Assembly: GCA_964019415.1 (NCBI GenBank)
Contig: OZ025868.1
Coordinates: 5,243,871-5,307,870 of the forward strand
DNA length: 64,000 bases
Direction: 5' to 3'
Source: Ianthella basta
Taxonomy: Eukaryota; Porifera; Demospongiae; Verongiida; Ianthellidae
The first letter of the stretch is position 1; every line of letters starts with the position of its first letter. Below, piece after piece: positions 14,459-27,778 of this stretch. The notes beneath the pieces were generated by a model. It was not told the DNA's origin. It did not search any database and saw nothing but the letters and a program-made list of their open reading frames with translations. The translations under genes and the position numbers were made by a program.

Positions 14459-14511
14459 TGTAGGATGTGAACATTCTGTGATTCCAGCAATACAATTTGA
14501 ATGCCAGTTGA

Positions 14512-16010
14512 TATGTTGAGTAAGTCCTTCACTGAACAATCTGTGCATGCTTGTGCTGCAATGGGGAGTCAGTGTTGCATGCATCTTGGTGTTCTGAACA
14601 CTTGTCTTCCTAAAAGAGCTGATGGTTTGCTATAACCGCCACTGCACACATGCATATGCAGAACACAATACTGTAAATATAGCTACACAGCAATTTATGC
14701 ATGTAGCTATAGCCAATCCATGCAACTGCAACAAGCTGAGATTATAACGAATACATCGACACTTACTACAGAAGCATTATCAAATTTGCAATATAAAATA
14801 ATTACTAAACAGGCATCTAATAGATTCATAAGATATACAGCCTTGTGGGTATGATGCAACAAGTGAAGGACCGAAGGATGCATGTCAATTACGAGTACCA
14901 TGATTGTAGTTCTGCTAACAATGTCCATCTAATTAATGCAATTAAGATGACAGTGTAGGTTGGCACAATTAGGGCAACAGAGAAGATTTACACCAGCATC
15001 TTTCCATGCAATGCTGTACAAACAGATGTCCTACAGTTTGCCACTGTATGGAACACATTTCTCACAGTATAGCACCTATAGCCAGCCATCTCTTCTTGGT
15101 GATATGTGTCAGGCATCATGGAACCACCTGCAGATTCTGATGAGAAAGGAACCAATGATGGATAAGAAGGGACTGTTTATGACCATGGCGATCATGAGTC
15201 ACAAGGAAGTATTCAGGAGGCGCATCATTAATATTTATGAATTACTGAGACAAAATTAATATACAAGTAAGCAGGACGTTGACAGGGTCATGTGTGATGT
15301 GTGTATACGAGTGAAGTCAAACAGCACTATACAGTGTTGGAACTTGCCACTGTTCTATGAGTAGATGTGTATGCACACCACACTATATTGTCAGCAACAA
15401 CTTCAACATTATTATATAATTCAAATACACAATATAGCCACAATAAGAATTGAACGTTTATTGTATAGATTTGAAAGTACAATGCAACACATCTAGTTGA
15501 AAATGAAACAATTTCTATCAAGGGAAAATTGTTTTGAGAACCTCTATGTACATATAATACTAGTGTACAGCCTTGTGCAATGATGTCGCGGTTGCATGAC
15601 TACTGCACATGACTAAGGAGTTGGGAGTGAAACAGAAATAATACATCCTGTGGGTAAGGGAGGTATAGTGACATCATCATCCTTGAAGTTACTAAGGAAG
15701 AGCAAGGTTAAAGTAGAGGGAGGGAGTAATTCATCCCCTATCCCCCCTAAATGCACCACAGCACTGACTCAGCAAGGGCTCACTTAACTGTGAATCACAG
15801 CACAGCTGCCACAATAGCAGTGAGGCAGTAGATGATATTATGGGAGAAGTGGTATATACAAGGAGGGAGATCAATGGCTGTTGCCGTGTTGGGATATCAG
15901 ATTTCCTTCACTCGCTGGTGTTACAACATGCATAGCTACATACGCATTATGTACATCACCAGAATGCTTACATGAAAGGTAGCACATACGTATGTGAAGT
16001 GGTTGTTCTG
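14512..16010. repeat. Duplicated block, paralogous to 2.2-3.1 kb
   Basis: This is a diverged second copy of 2219-3130 (see that entry), split by extra sequence. A 99-codon plus-strand open frame at 14960-15259 (containing GLFMTMAIMSHKEVFRRR) matches no family I recognise, lacks splice evidence and is left unannotated as a gene. Confidence 0.5.
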
Positions 16011-16029
16011 AAACATTTCCTTTATATCC

Positions 16030-17520
16030 ATGATCCTAGCAGGCCAGAAGCAATGGAAACAAGCACTGCATATCAGTGTATCAAGATTGCAGACAGCCGT
16101 ATGACTTGAAATAACATGCTGTGCAGAAATTATATATGCCAGTCCAGTAGTCCAGTCAAATCAAATCTAGTAAATAGCTACAGACAACCGAGGCAAACAG
16201 AATAGCAATTGGTACAGAAGTATGAGAAATGGTCAGTACCAAATGTGCAGCACACATACATGCATACACAATAATTGCATGAGGTTCACTGTATGTAGCT
16301 ACATGTAAGATACTCTGGAATAGGTGTAGCTACGTACGTACGTATGTAGGTATATACGTAGATGTACAATGAATTGACATCTTCGCTGATAAAACATCTT
16401 TACCCTCGATACTTCCATTCTAAATGAGCACAGTGCAAAGAGGGATCAGTCATTCACACTCAGTGAAGTCGGATTTCTGGGAGGTTCAGGGACTAAGGAC
16501 CACTGAGCTTTGGAGTGTTGTGTACTGGTTGGGCGTTGGGTATGTTCAATAATAAAGAAAACTTTACCTTCGATCAATTGCCTCCAAACGAACAAAGTAG
16601 AAAGAAGAGTTAGTCATCAACATTATCTGAAGTAGGCATTCAGGGAGGAGCAGGGACTAAGGAACAGTAAGCTCTGGAACATTGCCCACTGTTAAAAAAC
16701 CCGAACATTCACTGATTAAACATCTTTACCCTCCCTCGATCGCCTCCAAAGGAACACAGTAGCAAGAAATTTAGTACTTATCACTCACTGAGGTCGGCGT
16801 TCAGGGAGGTTCAGGTCCTTGGGTATTAGTATAACGGAGTGTCTTGCCGAAGGAGGTCGAGAGGCCATGTTTACCAGGCTCAAGAAGCAAAAGGAAATTC
16901 CCTACGACTAGTACACAGTACGTCAATTTATGGCACTATAGCAGAAGGGAGGGTGTGTAGTTAGGTCCTAGCTAGCTAACAAGACTTCGTTGCATTACCT
17001 TGCTAGCTAAATTTGTGGTGGCCATGGTGGTTAAAATGTGGTGATGGTATAGCTAGCTATGTAGCTAGATAGCTAAATGAAAATCTTAATCTTGCACAGT
17101 TAACTACATCCATGCCACGTATTATATTATAAGCCATCTGCTAGCGTAAGTAGCTATCAATCGGTTTATGATATGTCATTTTCTTGTCGTGCACCATGCC
17201 AAAGTTCATCCATTGCTGCACCTTAGCTATTTGGCAGCTACAAACTAAATAAGATGCAGAAAGCACTGGTGCATGGTAGTACACAATAATCTAGTGTCAC
17301 GTTCCTATCTGAAAGCAAAAAAGGACAACTAATGAATGATTCAATGCAACTGAAAATTTATATTTATCAGCCTGATTGACCCTGTTTCATTCTATGTTGA
17401 TGTATTTAGCTACTGCTGGCTATAGAGTCAACTTAATGGGCAGGTACAATGGATTAGCTTGTTTACACACCATGTTTTCATATCACAATGTTGTGTTGGA
17501 ATTGTTCGCTAGAATGCATG
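16030..17520 (+). repeat. Composite repeat copy 3 with flanking unit (three monomers)
   Basis: Same architecture as copy 2: an upstream block containing GCACTGCATATCAGTGTATCAAG, three monomers with cores near 16398, 16561 and 16720, then shared downstream sequence ending just before the tail exon of pseudogene B. Small indels break the open frames that stay open in copies 2, 4 and 7. Confidence 0.8.
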
Positions 17521-17598
17521 TTTCAAAGTGCCTGGCCCTATTCAACAGATACTAGGTAGCTAGCTAGCTACAATCAACTTCTATTTTGCATAGCTATT

Positions 17599-19369
17599 TC
17601 AACTTGACACATTAATGTACTTGCTGTCTTGTGCCTTGTAGCTCATCTCAATGGGCAGGTAGGATGGGTTAGCCTGCATCTTCTCTCCCTCCTCCTCCTC
17701 CTCCCTTGTTGGTGGCTCCTCCCTTCCGGACCCGTTTTGACACTGTCCCCTCCCCCTGCATGGAGGGAGGCAGCAGCCCTGCTTCACAAGAGGGACTGGG
17801 ACAGCTGAGGGGTGCTGCAAAACTCACCACCTCTCAGCTCAGCTCTGCACCTCTGCAGTCTCTTGTACATCACTGCATGCACCACTGCACTGACTGTGCA
17901 GGTGAACAGTGACAGTGTCAACACAAGTGATAGGAGAACTGACAGCACTGTCACTGTCACAACAGTTTGTGGGGATGTAATGTGAACATATTGTGAAGAA
18001 GTAAAAAACATAATAACCATTTCATTATTATAAGTAAATAGAATTAGGCATGTGCATATGCATGCAATTGCATAATATTATATATTACAGATAGTACATC
18101 TCTGGAAAATACTCCATGCATACCAAAAGCATCTGATTGAGCACTTGTAGGCAATAAGAGGATGAAAGTTGGTTCTAGATCTGGTGCTGTTGCTGGATAA
18201 TGAGACATAGGTAGAGCAATAGGGTTATGAAATCCAATACAGCACTTAACTGTCAATTCACCATTGACCATCTCACCTGTAGGTGTTGTAGTGAAGTTCC
18301 CCATGACTTTTGCCCTCTGTCTGTCTGCTCCCTCTTCCTCCAATTCCTCACATCCTCCGCCTCAATCCTGTAAGTGGTGCCAGGTTGGAGGGAGGTCAGA
18401 GTGTGGGAGGTGTCACTGTCAGCAGGTTGGGTAACAGTGATGGAGTCATCTTAGGTGGAGTGGGACACAGTGAAGGAGTAGCACTTGGGGTAGCCAGCTG
18501 ACCAGGTGACACTCAAAGTGGATGCTGCTCTGTTTGTGAGAATCAAAGTAGAGATGTCTACCTCAGCAGCTGAAAAAAAAGATAAAATAATTAAGTGTTG
18601 CATGATCATGACTGTTCAAAGGAAAAAAGCAGGTTGAGTAGCATGAATTTGTAAACTGCTCATGGGTAAATGCCGTCATGCTTACCAATGGAAATATATA
18701 TGCATTATTATGTTTTTAAAATCCTTTACAACTACTTCCACAGCATAAATACAGCTTCATCACCATGAACACAAAATTGCTCTAACAGTGCATATTGCTG
18801 GTTGGACTGATGATGGTAGCACTCACACTCCTCCCTAGGGGTGTATAAATTGATTGCTCTGTAACCATGTTGCTTTAGTGAGAATAAACACACAGGTATA
18901 CCCTATTGCCAAGTTGGTGTAATTGTTCACCACTAGTTCCTGATAGGTGGTGGTGCGAGGGATGACAGTATGTCCAGAGTGGTCATGATCAGATGGGACA
19001 GATACTTTTGACCACTGATATTCCACAACACAGTTGCAACCCACACATTCTCCACACCATCATACTGACACCTGAGGGTGATGCAACCAGTTCTACACAC
19101 ATAAGGGGCAGCTGGGTGGGTCTGAGTGAGGACCACTGAACTTGCACAAGACAGCGTGGCGAAAACCACTTGCAATGCTTGCCACCGAATCTGCACAAAA
19201 TACAGAATCAAGGCAGTTTGGACATGGAAGTATAGCTGTAGACTTGGCAACAATATCAATAATTATAACAATAATATGTTCTGGTGATCACTCAAACTGT
19301 ACTGATTGCCACCTGTTCCAGACAGTTTCCAATATGGAACTGCAGCCAAATATCTGATGGATCCACTAT
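17599..19369 (-). pseudogene. Gene B: decayed Ig-FN3 receptor copy
   Basis: All parts of gene A can be traced in order: leader exon relic (19369-19309), Ig exon (about 19137-18830), FN3 exon (about 18570-18290), transmembrane exon (about 17980-17833) and tail (about 17762-17599). Lesions: the leader ATG is replaced (AAGATGGAG to AATAGTGGA); the Ig exon is frameshifted after its Trp (VATVLW); the FN3 exon has a TAA where gene A has CAA (HST*DDS) and a net 5-base change further on; the expected acceptor of the transmembrane exon is not visible; the tail has a 1-base deletion relative to A and C. The distal tail still spells PSYLPIEM and KYINV in its own frame. It is a pseudogene unless several exons are skipped. 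Confidence 0.75.
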
Positions 19370-20004
19370 TGTTGAATGAATCATAAATGATTTCCCCCAG
19401 TTCACGCTTGAATCATTTGAGCATTTTTTACAAACCAAACTGCCAATGTGCTCTATCATTCATGAAGTTGAAATGGCCATGAATTATTGTATAATTATTG
19501 TATATGCAAGAGCACTCTTTCTTATACATGTAGTACAACTCATACTGTAATACCATGCATGCACAGAGTAAGGTGCTACACGCGTTGATCATGATTCACT
19601 ATGAAATTTAGGTGCTGTCATTATATTTGGTGAAATTCCCTAGACATTTGGAACAGTAATATTCAACCATTCAGCAGTTGATCCTGCATCAATGATGAGG
19701 TGCGAACTACAACATGCCTAATATGAAGTGTGGATCAGACAGGTGATGACATGGTGAGATTTGGTTACTATATATATTAAATATCACATGGCGAGTGAAT
19801 TTCGTCAAAGATGATAGCAGTTTTTGTACCTACGTAGCTGTGAACTCATGCAGGAGAATATCTATAGGATTTGCTCAAAATGATTATAATACCTCCTTAC
19901 ATACAATCATACACTGCATGATACAAGGCTCTTGAGCAAGACACAACTGCTTGTTAATGATAAATCAAATGCAGGACTTCAATAGCATTAACCCTGTTGG
20001 TTGA

Positions 20005-21120
20005 TCAATGGTTTGGGAATTCAAGTTTGGCCACAAGATAGAACACGCACATAGCTACCATTATAATAACAAGTAGCATCCAAGTACGATTCCCAGGAAC
20101 TGCTGAAGAATTAAAGGAAGCAACACAGACAAAGTGATTTAACCAAATTTTGCATGCACAATTATAAGAAGTCACACCTATAGTTATTACATACCTGCAC
20201 TTGTATCCAAAGCTGCTAATGCTTCAATAGGATCAGTTCCCAACTCAGTTGCAGCTACTTTTTCCTCATAATGAATTCTATCATCAAAATTCCCAATGGT
20301 ACAGTGCAAGGCTGCAGCTGTTAAATTGGTGCATTCAGGAACAGCATCCATGGTAAAGTTGCGGCGCAGGTAATAGTCATGATCCTTCATTGTCTGTATG
20401 CACAAGTTGTCTATTGGTGCAGCAAGATCCAATCATGAAGGCAAGAAATAAAATTCGTCAGGTAATATATACCTCTCCCCATTCGATAGTACAGCTGTAT
20501 GCATATGCATAGAACACAGTGTACAGTACACATAAACTTACAAACCTTCAGTCATAGGGATTGGAATATGATCACTATGATCTGTACTCCCATGTACACA
20601 CAAACATACAGACAAACATACATGCACACACCCACACATGCGCGCACACGCACACACGCACACACATGCACACACATGCACACACACACACAAACACATA
20701 CATGCACGAGAGAGAGAGATTCTGAGGAAAGGGAGTGGAAGTGTTGGGAAAGGCCATCTGTCTGCCCGCACAAGTTACTCTACATCATTTAAGTGGGCTA
20801 GGAGAGTTTCATGCATAATTAACAGTCTATTTGGTGCAAATTGCAAAACACTTTTTCATATGATAGGAAGTCAGTGTGCAGATTACAGGATATTCAGTCT
20901 GCAATTTGCTTGTGTGATCGCAATGTCTTACAGCCTGCAGTCAACCATTGAAAGGCATGCAAAGATGAAACCCAGTCAAATAGTCAAACTTACCTAATGC
21001 AACTCCAGCGAGAGCTATGATGGCAAGTAGCCTGCATAATTGAACAGCAAATACACATAAACAGTCCTGTGAGAGCATCACATTAGATGAGCAAATGACA
21101 ACTTACATAGACAGTCGCAT
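20005..21120 (-). CDS. Small type I membrane protein, 121 residues, unrecognised family
   Basis: Four exons: 21120-21107 (14 nt, ATG CGA CTG TCT AT), 21031-20994, 20410-20195 and 20102-20005 (TGA stop). All introns are GT-AG and phases agree throughout (2, 1, 1). The leader MRLSMLLAIIALAGVAL is a clear signal peptide. The mature ectodomain (about 18-95) holds three Cys (DNLC, VPEC, ALHC), three glycosylation sequons (NFT, NLT, NRT) and an acidic, Ala-rich membrane-proximal part. A single helix WMLLVIIMVAMCVFYLVA follows, then the seven-residue tail KLEFPNH. An odd Cys count could allow a disulphide-linked dimer. It lies between receptor pseudogene B and copy C in the same orientation. I recognise no family. 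The 41 bp before exon 3 contain a pyrimidine-rich acceptor. Confidence 0.65.
20585..20702. repeat. Imperfect CA-rich tract in an intron
   Basis: Interrupted CACA/TGCA microsatellite within intron 2 of the small membrane-protein gene, followed by a short GA run. Confidence 0.85.
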
Positions 21121-21129
21121 CTTGCTATG

Positions 21130-22970
21130 AAGGCAGCTTTTCTAGGGCAAGGCTGCAGGTTGAGAGTTAGCACATGGTAAACACACAGATAATTTCAATA
21201 CAGAAGTGTGCTATTTATATTTCATTAGTTATTTACACAGATACTGCATGCAGTGTGGTCAAATGCCCAGCATGTTTCGTTAGATACTGTTGCTATAACC
21301 AACAATAAGCCACCTGGCTTCACAAGCTTTTGAAGTCTAGATATAACGTTAACATGTTACAAATTCCCTTTTCAGCACAAACTTTGGTCATAGAAAATGT
21401 GATTTCAATGGTTCTTTACATGAATACTGCAATCTGGACACCTGACATTGTCTCTTTAGGCATTGGTGCTACAGCCTCCATTACAACCTGTCTAAGACAA
21501 CTGCCAGTGGGCCAATTCTAACTGACCTTTATAGAGAAGTGGCTCCCTACAGAGGTAGATTGCAATATTAATGTTTTAGTGCTACTTGGAGCCAGGGAGG
21601 CTGGCTGTTTTAGAGAGGTGGTTGCCTAACTCAGTGACCTTCTTAGATAGACTCTACTTTATACAACAAAGGACTTGTGTGCTGGATAAGCAATCACATT
21701 TGAGGCGGATGTACAGCAGTACACATGTGGTTTGGTACACCTGCACCAAGGGAACAGTGGCATTAGTTCTAATTACAGTGCAATAGACACTGTTCACAGG
21801 GGAGATATGAGTCACGGAGACTATTCCAAGTAAACATGCCATAGACGCCAGACATATCGCAGAGTCACTTAATATCATCAAACCTATGTAGCTACAAAGA
21901 CATTCACAAGACTGGCTGAATACATTGACATAAATACCAGCACTAACCGAGTCGTGGTACTGTTCGCACACCAGGCCGTTCACAATAGGCTTGTGGTAGA
22001 CAAAGTGACTACCCAATATTGCACAACTGTACAAGTCACATGACAAAACTAGCTACGTAAGGTCTAAATATAGTACAACATACTTATGTAACAGTACTAC
22101 AACACTATGCAATAATATTATATACTCGTACTGTCTCAGAATCAACATAAAATACACCATGAGCTACATTTCTGCCACCATTTAAACGAAGTGATAACAG
22201 CAGCTGACCACAAATGATATTAGGACTCACACTGCTGGCATGCCAAAGGCTATGCAAGAACAAAACCAGGCGGTGTATAATCTGCTGAGTCACACCAGAA
22301 GTCCCTTGCACGCATGGGTACTTGACGCTTTGGACACTTAGGGTTAGGTACGTAACCCAAGGTGCTGGTTGCATTTAATTTTCTCCAATTGTATAGGTAA
22401 GTACAACGTATCACTTGTCTTACTGATTAGTCTCAAATAGCCCAAGCCCAGGAAAGACCACTTTCCTTCATTTTTGCTGTTGCACAATAACCAGAAACAC
22501 AATGGAAAGGGGCTGGCTATGGGAGACTAGTATTTGATATGATAAAGTTATAATTATACAATCATAGGTGCTTACATGCATGCATAAAATGGTGCATTAA
22601 CAGCATGCAACTATCTGTAGTGCAGGCTCTGTACATACAAGATAGAAGGGTAGCTCGTTGCCAATCTAAGGTGCCAGTAGAATGCAATGTGGTATATATT
22701 GTCATGACTTGCTGTCATTGCTGTACAAGTATATTATATATCTATTAATTTTTGTCCTGTCAATTGTACAATAATATGCATGGCAGTAGCATTCATACGT
22801 ACGTATATGCAGTAACATACTGGTACATGCAAAGCGGTCTGTTGTTATTATATATGATTGCACTTAGCCTTGTATTCATGCCATCTGTGGATAATTAGCG
22901 TGGGTGGGAGAGAGGGCCTGGGCACGAGGCTAGATTACACTAAGTTTTACCAGTGAATCTGCTTACCATA
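21130..22970. other. Intergenic, no gene seen
   Basis: About 21475-21535 resembles 2448-2495 (CCTGTCTAAGACAACT type sequence). The remainder is AT-rich non-coding sequence. No exon is supported. Confidence 0.4.
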
Positions 22971-22980
22971 TTTACATGTT

Positions 22981-24415
22981 TCTGCCAGTTGAAAGCTCGA
23001 GGGCTAGGCTCTGGAATCAACCCAGCACTAGTGGATTTATCCAACAACTGAAGTGTGGGCTTGAGGTGCCATCTGAAGGCCAGTTGAATAGAGCTCTCTG
23101 TATACACAGTGATCTCTCATAATGCTCTGTTCTGGAAGGAGCTAGACGTGCTTCTGGAGCTAACAAATATCTTCATTGGTCTTTATATGAATTTCCTCAC
23201 TAACTGGCTGACGATGTTACAACAAATGAAGGCCACAAATTCCTCCACGTACATACTGTAGGCAGGATAACCAGACTATTACAACCCCACACATTCCATG
23301 TCCTTCTATATACAAGCATGATCAGCCTTCCCGTCCAGTCATGCCTCTATACATATCTTGTAAACTGAGTAAAAGTGGGAGGGCTGAACTACAGGGGTGG
23401 AATGCAATCAGTGCAAACCAATTAGTCCTATCCTCTTGTGTTGTTATGAACACACTCAAAGGTGCAAGGGTGGGGGGTAGGGGGTGGGGAGTGGAGAGTG
23501 GGGCGGGGCATGTACCTTAACTCAGAAAGTGAAAGAGTGAAGAAGATCACATGCTGCATGCTGCATAAATACAATGGTACCTTGATTTGTCTACAAAACG
23601 CAGTCACACACTGAATCCAAATTGGTCTGTTAATCAACACAGTATTCTCCAGTGTTATACAGGATCTGACAGATGAACCCATTTGGAAGATCTGCATTAG
23701 ATATCAGCTGGTGTTATAAATGTAAGTGCCTGCAGAGATAAAAAGATGAGCACACAACACTATACAACAAGCCAGGGTTATCATTTCAACATAAGCAGGC
23801 AAGGCGGGGTTTTGTCAACATGATTGGTGTGAGGTAGTCAACTGCTATAAGCCAGTTGTGTTGACTGTGAGCCCAACAACAAACAACTACTGCTCAACAT
23901 ATTGAAGCCTTGCACTTGCAGTGGCTATGGAAGCAACCAGTCTTAATGCACCACAGCATGAGTATGCAACACTACCGAGCCCCAATTATGTGAGCTTTGT
24001 TGGATGACTGAGGAGGTCATGTAAGTACATATATACATAGTTACACAATCAGTTAAGCAATGACATGGGCTAAGTCCATTTGCATTCTGGCAGAGGTAAT
24101 GGAGAGGTCATGACTCAGGCAGATGGGAATGTGTGTGACGGTGATGCCAGTATACATGCGGTGAGCACAACACACACAGCAGTGATCAGAACAGTGAAGT
24201 GGGGTGGTGCGGGGTGAATTCAGAAGGTCAAGCCCAGGAGTAAATGTACAACTGGCCACACAGGGCACCAACGTATTGTCCCACAGTGAGGAATGGGACA
24301 ATGCATCAAGTGAACACTTTCCAAAGGTGCACATGACATTTTACTGGTTTAATAATGGATAGCAGAAAATCCATTACTCTCTACATATTTTACATGAAGT
24401 ATGCTTAACTCTCAA
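22981..24415. repeat. Duplicated block, paralogous to 3.8-5.0 kb
   Basis: Parallel to 3776-4990 with moderate divergence and some extra sequence, such as a G-rich stretch at 23468-23510. No coding potential is shared between the copies. Confidence 0.65.
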
Positions 24416-24659
24416 TACTACAGCTAGAAGCAACACCTTGTACCTTAACAGCTAGATAAGAATCTAGATATTTATCTAGATATTCATTAATCAATGAACA
24501 ATACCAGCCATAACAATAATTACATGCCACCACTGAGGGAGGCCTGAGGTACACTTACACAAAACAGACAGTAGTATTGTTTCCACCAGCAGTGTTTTGA
24601 CAGAACATACATTATATAAAAGAAAGATACCTGCAAGTACAGGCAATTTTGGTTGTCCA

Positions 24660-24830
24660 ACAGATAAATGGCAAAGGTGTGATGTCATATAGCAAATGGC
24701 AATACTGTACGATAGGTGTGAGGTAATGGCAAGCAGTTAAAACTAATAGTGACGTCACGCCATTTGATCGTTCTGCCATTTGCCATTTTGGCCAACCACT
24801 CTGAAATTGACTGTAGATTGTGAATAGAAA
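24660..24830. promoter_or_regulatory. Possible promoter: CRE palindrome with CCATTT motifs
   Basis: A perfect TGACGTCA at 24750-24757 is followed by several GCCATTTG/GCCATTTT motifs, which also occur inverted upstream (GCAAATGGCA). This resembles CRE and YY1-type sites, but no first exon is identified next to it. Confidence 0.3.
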
Positions 24831-25125
24831 ATGACCACTTGCTGTAGATTGGGAACCTTGGTGCCACTAAGGTGTAACATCCTGTAACTTGAAATTCCAA
24901 GGAGGTATGTACGATCAAATTTTAAATGAGGCACCCTTTTTTTGGCAACTTGCATTTGGTTGCTCAAGCAATGGCTCTCATTCCACCGAACCCATTCCCT
25001 GGTGTAGCTACATTGTTACTATTGTTATACAAACAGCTTGCTTTCATTTTATTGGGAAAACCTCCACACCCTTCATACACCAGCCCCTATTCGTGTAACT
25101 ATCCACACTGATGCAAGTAATACGT

Positions 25126-25394
25126 TGTAAACCATGCAGAACCGATATCCCCAAGTTACACTGCCAGTGGCCAGTGCTGAATATTACGACCTACCGGTAA
25201 ACAAAGAAGAAGGCACCTTGCACGACAAATTCCTCATAGATGTCCTCGAAAATGGCACTCCGCTGGCTACAAGGTGCCGATGCCCGATTGCTATGAATTT
25301 ACTTGTGTGTAGTACTATCTACATCAAGTGTGGATACGGCAGGGCATGGGTTCAGTACATCTTCCAGAAACTACCTAGATTAACTCCAGCCTAA
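25126..25394 (+). other. Exon-like open frame sharing a motif with 45.1 kb
   Basis: An open frame begins after an acceptor-like CATGCAG and contains EEGTLHDKFLIDVLENGTPL. A plus-strand frame at 45042-45317 contains EEGSLREESLINVLGNGTTL. Many of the nucleotide differences between the two fall at third codon positions, which suggests descent from a coding sequence. I do not recognise the family and see no start, partner exon or domain. It may be an old gene fragment or a transposon-encoded piece. Confidence 0.35.
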
Positions 25395-25755
25395 AAATTT
25401 AAAGTATTAATGACACAACTAACAAAACAGCTAATTCCAACATTTCATTTTACACCTATTGTACATAGCTAATGTACTTGAAGATAACTATGTAGAAGAG
25501 GCCATTAGTTCAAAGTAGTGGGATTGTAGTAAGCATTACATGCATATGCTGCAGCGTGTCAATGCTACTCTAGGGCCAGTGTGCCTTTCACTTCAAAACC
25601 CTTATGCTACGTAAACCCGAAGGAGTGTGATGGACTGATCTGTGTGCTGGTTATATGTAAAACCAGTTTTTACCAGTCCAACTATGATGCAACATTTATT
25701 GTACAGCCATGTAAGTACACCTGCATGTAGTTAACACGACACCAACCAACAAGAT

Positions 25756-27330
25756 GGTCTTGTTACCCAGCATCCCCAGTGCCGGACCCGTAATGTAACA
25801 TTTTCTTTCCATCCATGTGCCTAGTAGGCCAGCAGTAGAGGAAATGAGCACTGCATATCAGTGTATCAAGATTGCAGAGAGTCCAAAGTCACTCATAATT
25901 ATGTAGCGACTGTGCAGAAATTATGCCAGTTCAGTAGCCCAATCGATCTAGCTATGCACCAGTTCAGTGAGTACTGACACCCTGGCAAACAGAATAGCAC
26001 TTGGTAAGGAGGTACCTTATTAAGTGACTAATACCAAATGTGCAACACACACATACATGCTACAAGATGTATGAGGTTCACTGTACATGCCATCCTGGGC
26101 AGATGCCCTGGAGTAGCTACGTACGTGTACATTGCATACACACTTTTGCTAATAAGACATCTTTACCCTTGTTAGTTCCACTCCAAATGAGCACAGTGCA
26201 AAGGGAGATCAGTCATTCACACTCAGTGAAGTCGGGTTTCTGGGAGGTTCGGGGACTAAGGACCAGTGAGCTCTGGAGTGTTGTGTACTGGTTGGGCGTT
26301 GCGTATGTTCAATAATAAAGTAACTTTACCCTCGATCATTTCCCTCCAAACAAACATAGTAACAAGACGATTTGACCATCAACACTCCCTGAGGTCGAAA
26401 TTTAGGGAGGAGCAGGGACTAAGGAACAATGAGCTCTGGAACATTGCGTACTGTTGGAGAGCTACGCACATTTACCAATTAAACATCTTTACCCTCGATC
26501 GATCGCCTCCAAACGAGCACAGTGGAAAGAAGATGCAGTACTTAATACTCACTGAGTTAGTCGTTCAGGGAGGTTCAGGTCTTTAGGAAATAGTATCACA
26601 GAGTGCCTTGCTGAAGGGGGTCGAGCGGCCATGTTTTTAGGAAGCAAAGGGAAATACCCTACAACTAGCAGCGTGGTTTATATAATCAGTAAGGACAGCT
26701 TCGAGGGTGCGTAGCTATAAGTGCTAGCTTTAGCTAGCAAGACTTAATTACCTTGCTAGCTGCATTTGTAGTAGCCATGGTGGTTAATATACGTACGTAC
26801 GTACGTAGCTAGCTAGCTAGCTACTTAGGTAGCTACGTAGCTTATCCCAGTAGCTACGTAGCTGTGTAGTTAAATAAAATCTTAATTGCAGTTAGCTACG
26901 TACATGCATACCACATACAATGTTATAGGTTGACTGCTAGCGTAAGAAGCTACTGCTCTGTTTATGATGATCTAGCTATAATGCCATTTTCGTATCGTGC
27001 ACCATGCCAGTATAGCTACGCATTAGCTACAAATCTAGCTAGCTACGTACGTAGTACTCCTCGATCCATCCAGCATCTCATTTGGCACAGACCAAATAAG
27101 ATACAGAGAGAACTGGTGCATGGCAGTACACAATAATCTAGTGTCACGTTTCTGAAAGCTAAAGTGGCAACTAATGAATGATTCATTGCAACTGAAATTT
27201 CTTATTATCAGCCTGATTGACCTCGTTTCTTTCCATATTGATGTATTTACTGCTGGCTCTTGAGCCAACTCAGTGGACAGGTACTTACAATGGTTAAGCT
27301 TGTTTACACACCATGTGTTAATACACAATG
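25756..27330 (+). repeat. Composite repeat copy 4 with flanking unit (three monomers)
   Basis: Upstream block with TTGTTACCCAGCATCCC, three monomers with cores near 26160, 26323 and 26487, and shared downstream sequence reaching the tail exon of receptor copy C. An (ACGT)n/(GCTA)n run at about 26790-26850 marks this copy. Confidence 0.8.
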
Positions 27331-27407
27331 TTGTGTTTCAAAATGTCTGGTCCTATTCAACAGTTACTTGGTAGCTAGCTACAATGAGCTTCAATTCTGT
27401 GAGCACT

Positions 27408-27778
27408 TCAACTTGACACATTGATGTACTTGCTCTCTTGTGACTTGTAACTCATCTCAATGGGCAGGTAGGATGGGTTAGCCTGCATCTTCTCTCCCTC
27501 CTCCTCCTCCCTTGTTGGTGGCTCCTCTCCTTCTGGACCTGCTTTGACACTGTCCCCTCCCCCTGCATGGAGGGAGGCAGCAGCCCTGCTTCACAGGAGG
27601 GACTGGGACAGCTGAGGAGTGCTGCACAACTCACCACCTCTCAGCTCAGCTCTGCTCCTCTGCAGTCTCTTGTACATCACTGCATGCACCACTGCACTGA
27701 CTGTGCAGGTGGACAGTGACAGTGTCAACACAAGAGACAGGAGTATTGTCAACACTGTCACTGTGGTCTGACAGGTGT
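27408..27778 (-). CDS. Copy C: transmembrane and tail exons of an Ig-FN3 receptor (partial)
   Basis: Two intact exons, 27778-27635 (transmembrane, phase 1 to 1) and 27562-27408 (tail, TGA stop), joined by a 72-bp GT-AG intron. The first encodes TTVTVLTILLSLVLTLSLS, then VVHAVMYKRLQRSRAEL. The second encodes an acidic linker, NPSYLPIEM, SYKSQES and KYINVSS. Tyr contexts YLPI, YKSQ and YINV resemble, by known consensus, docking sites for SH2 proteins (YxxQ for STAT-type, YxN for Grb2-type); their use here is inference. Reading is uninterrupted, unlike pseudogene B. No Ig, FN3 or leader exon is found upstream to 30 kb, where a (CA)n tract begins about 240 bp away. It is either the end of a gene with distant exons or a 5'-lost copy. 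Confidence 0.6.

Noticed and set aside
14960..15259. 99-codon plus-strand frame with a Met/Lys-rich end
   Set aside because: No family, splice sites or second copy supports it.
22900..22940. GGCCTGGGCACGAGGCTAG as a lone MITE end resembling the 32.8 kb TIR
   Set aside because: Only one end and a weak match, so it is not enough to call an element.
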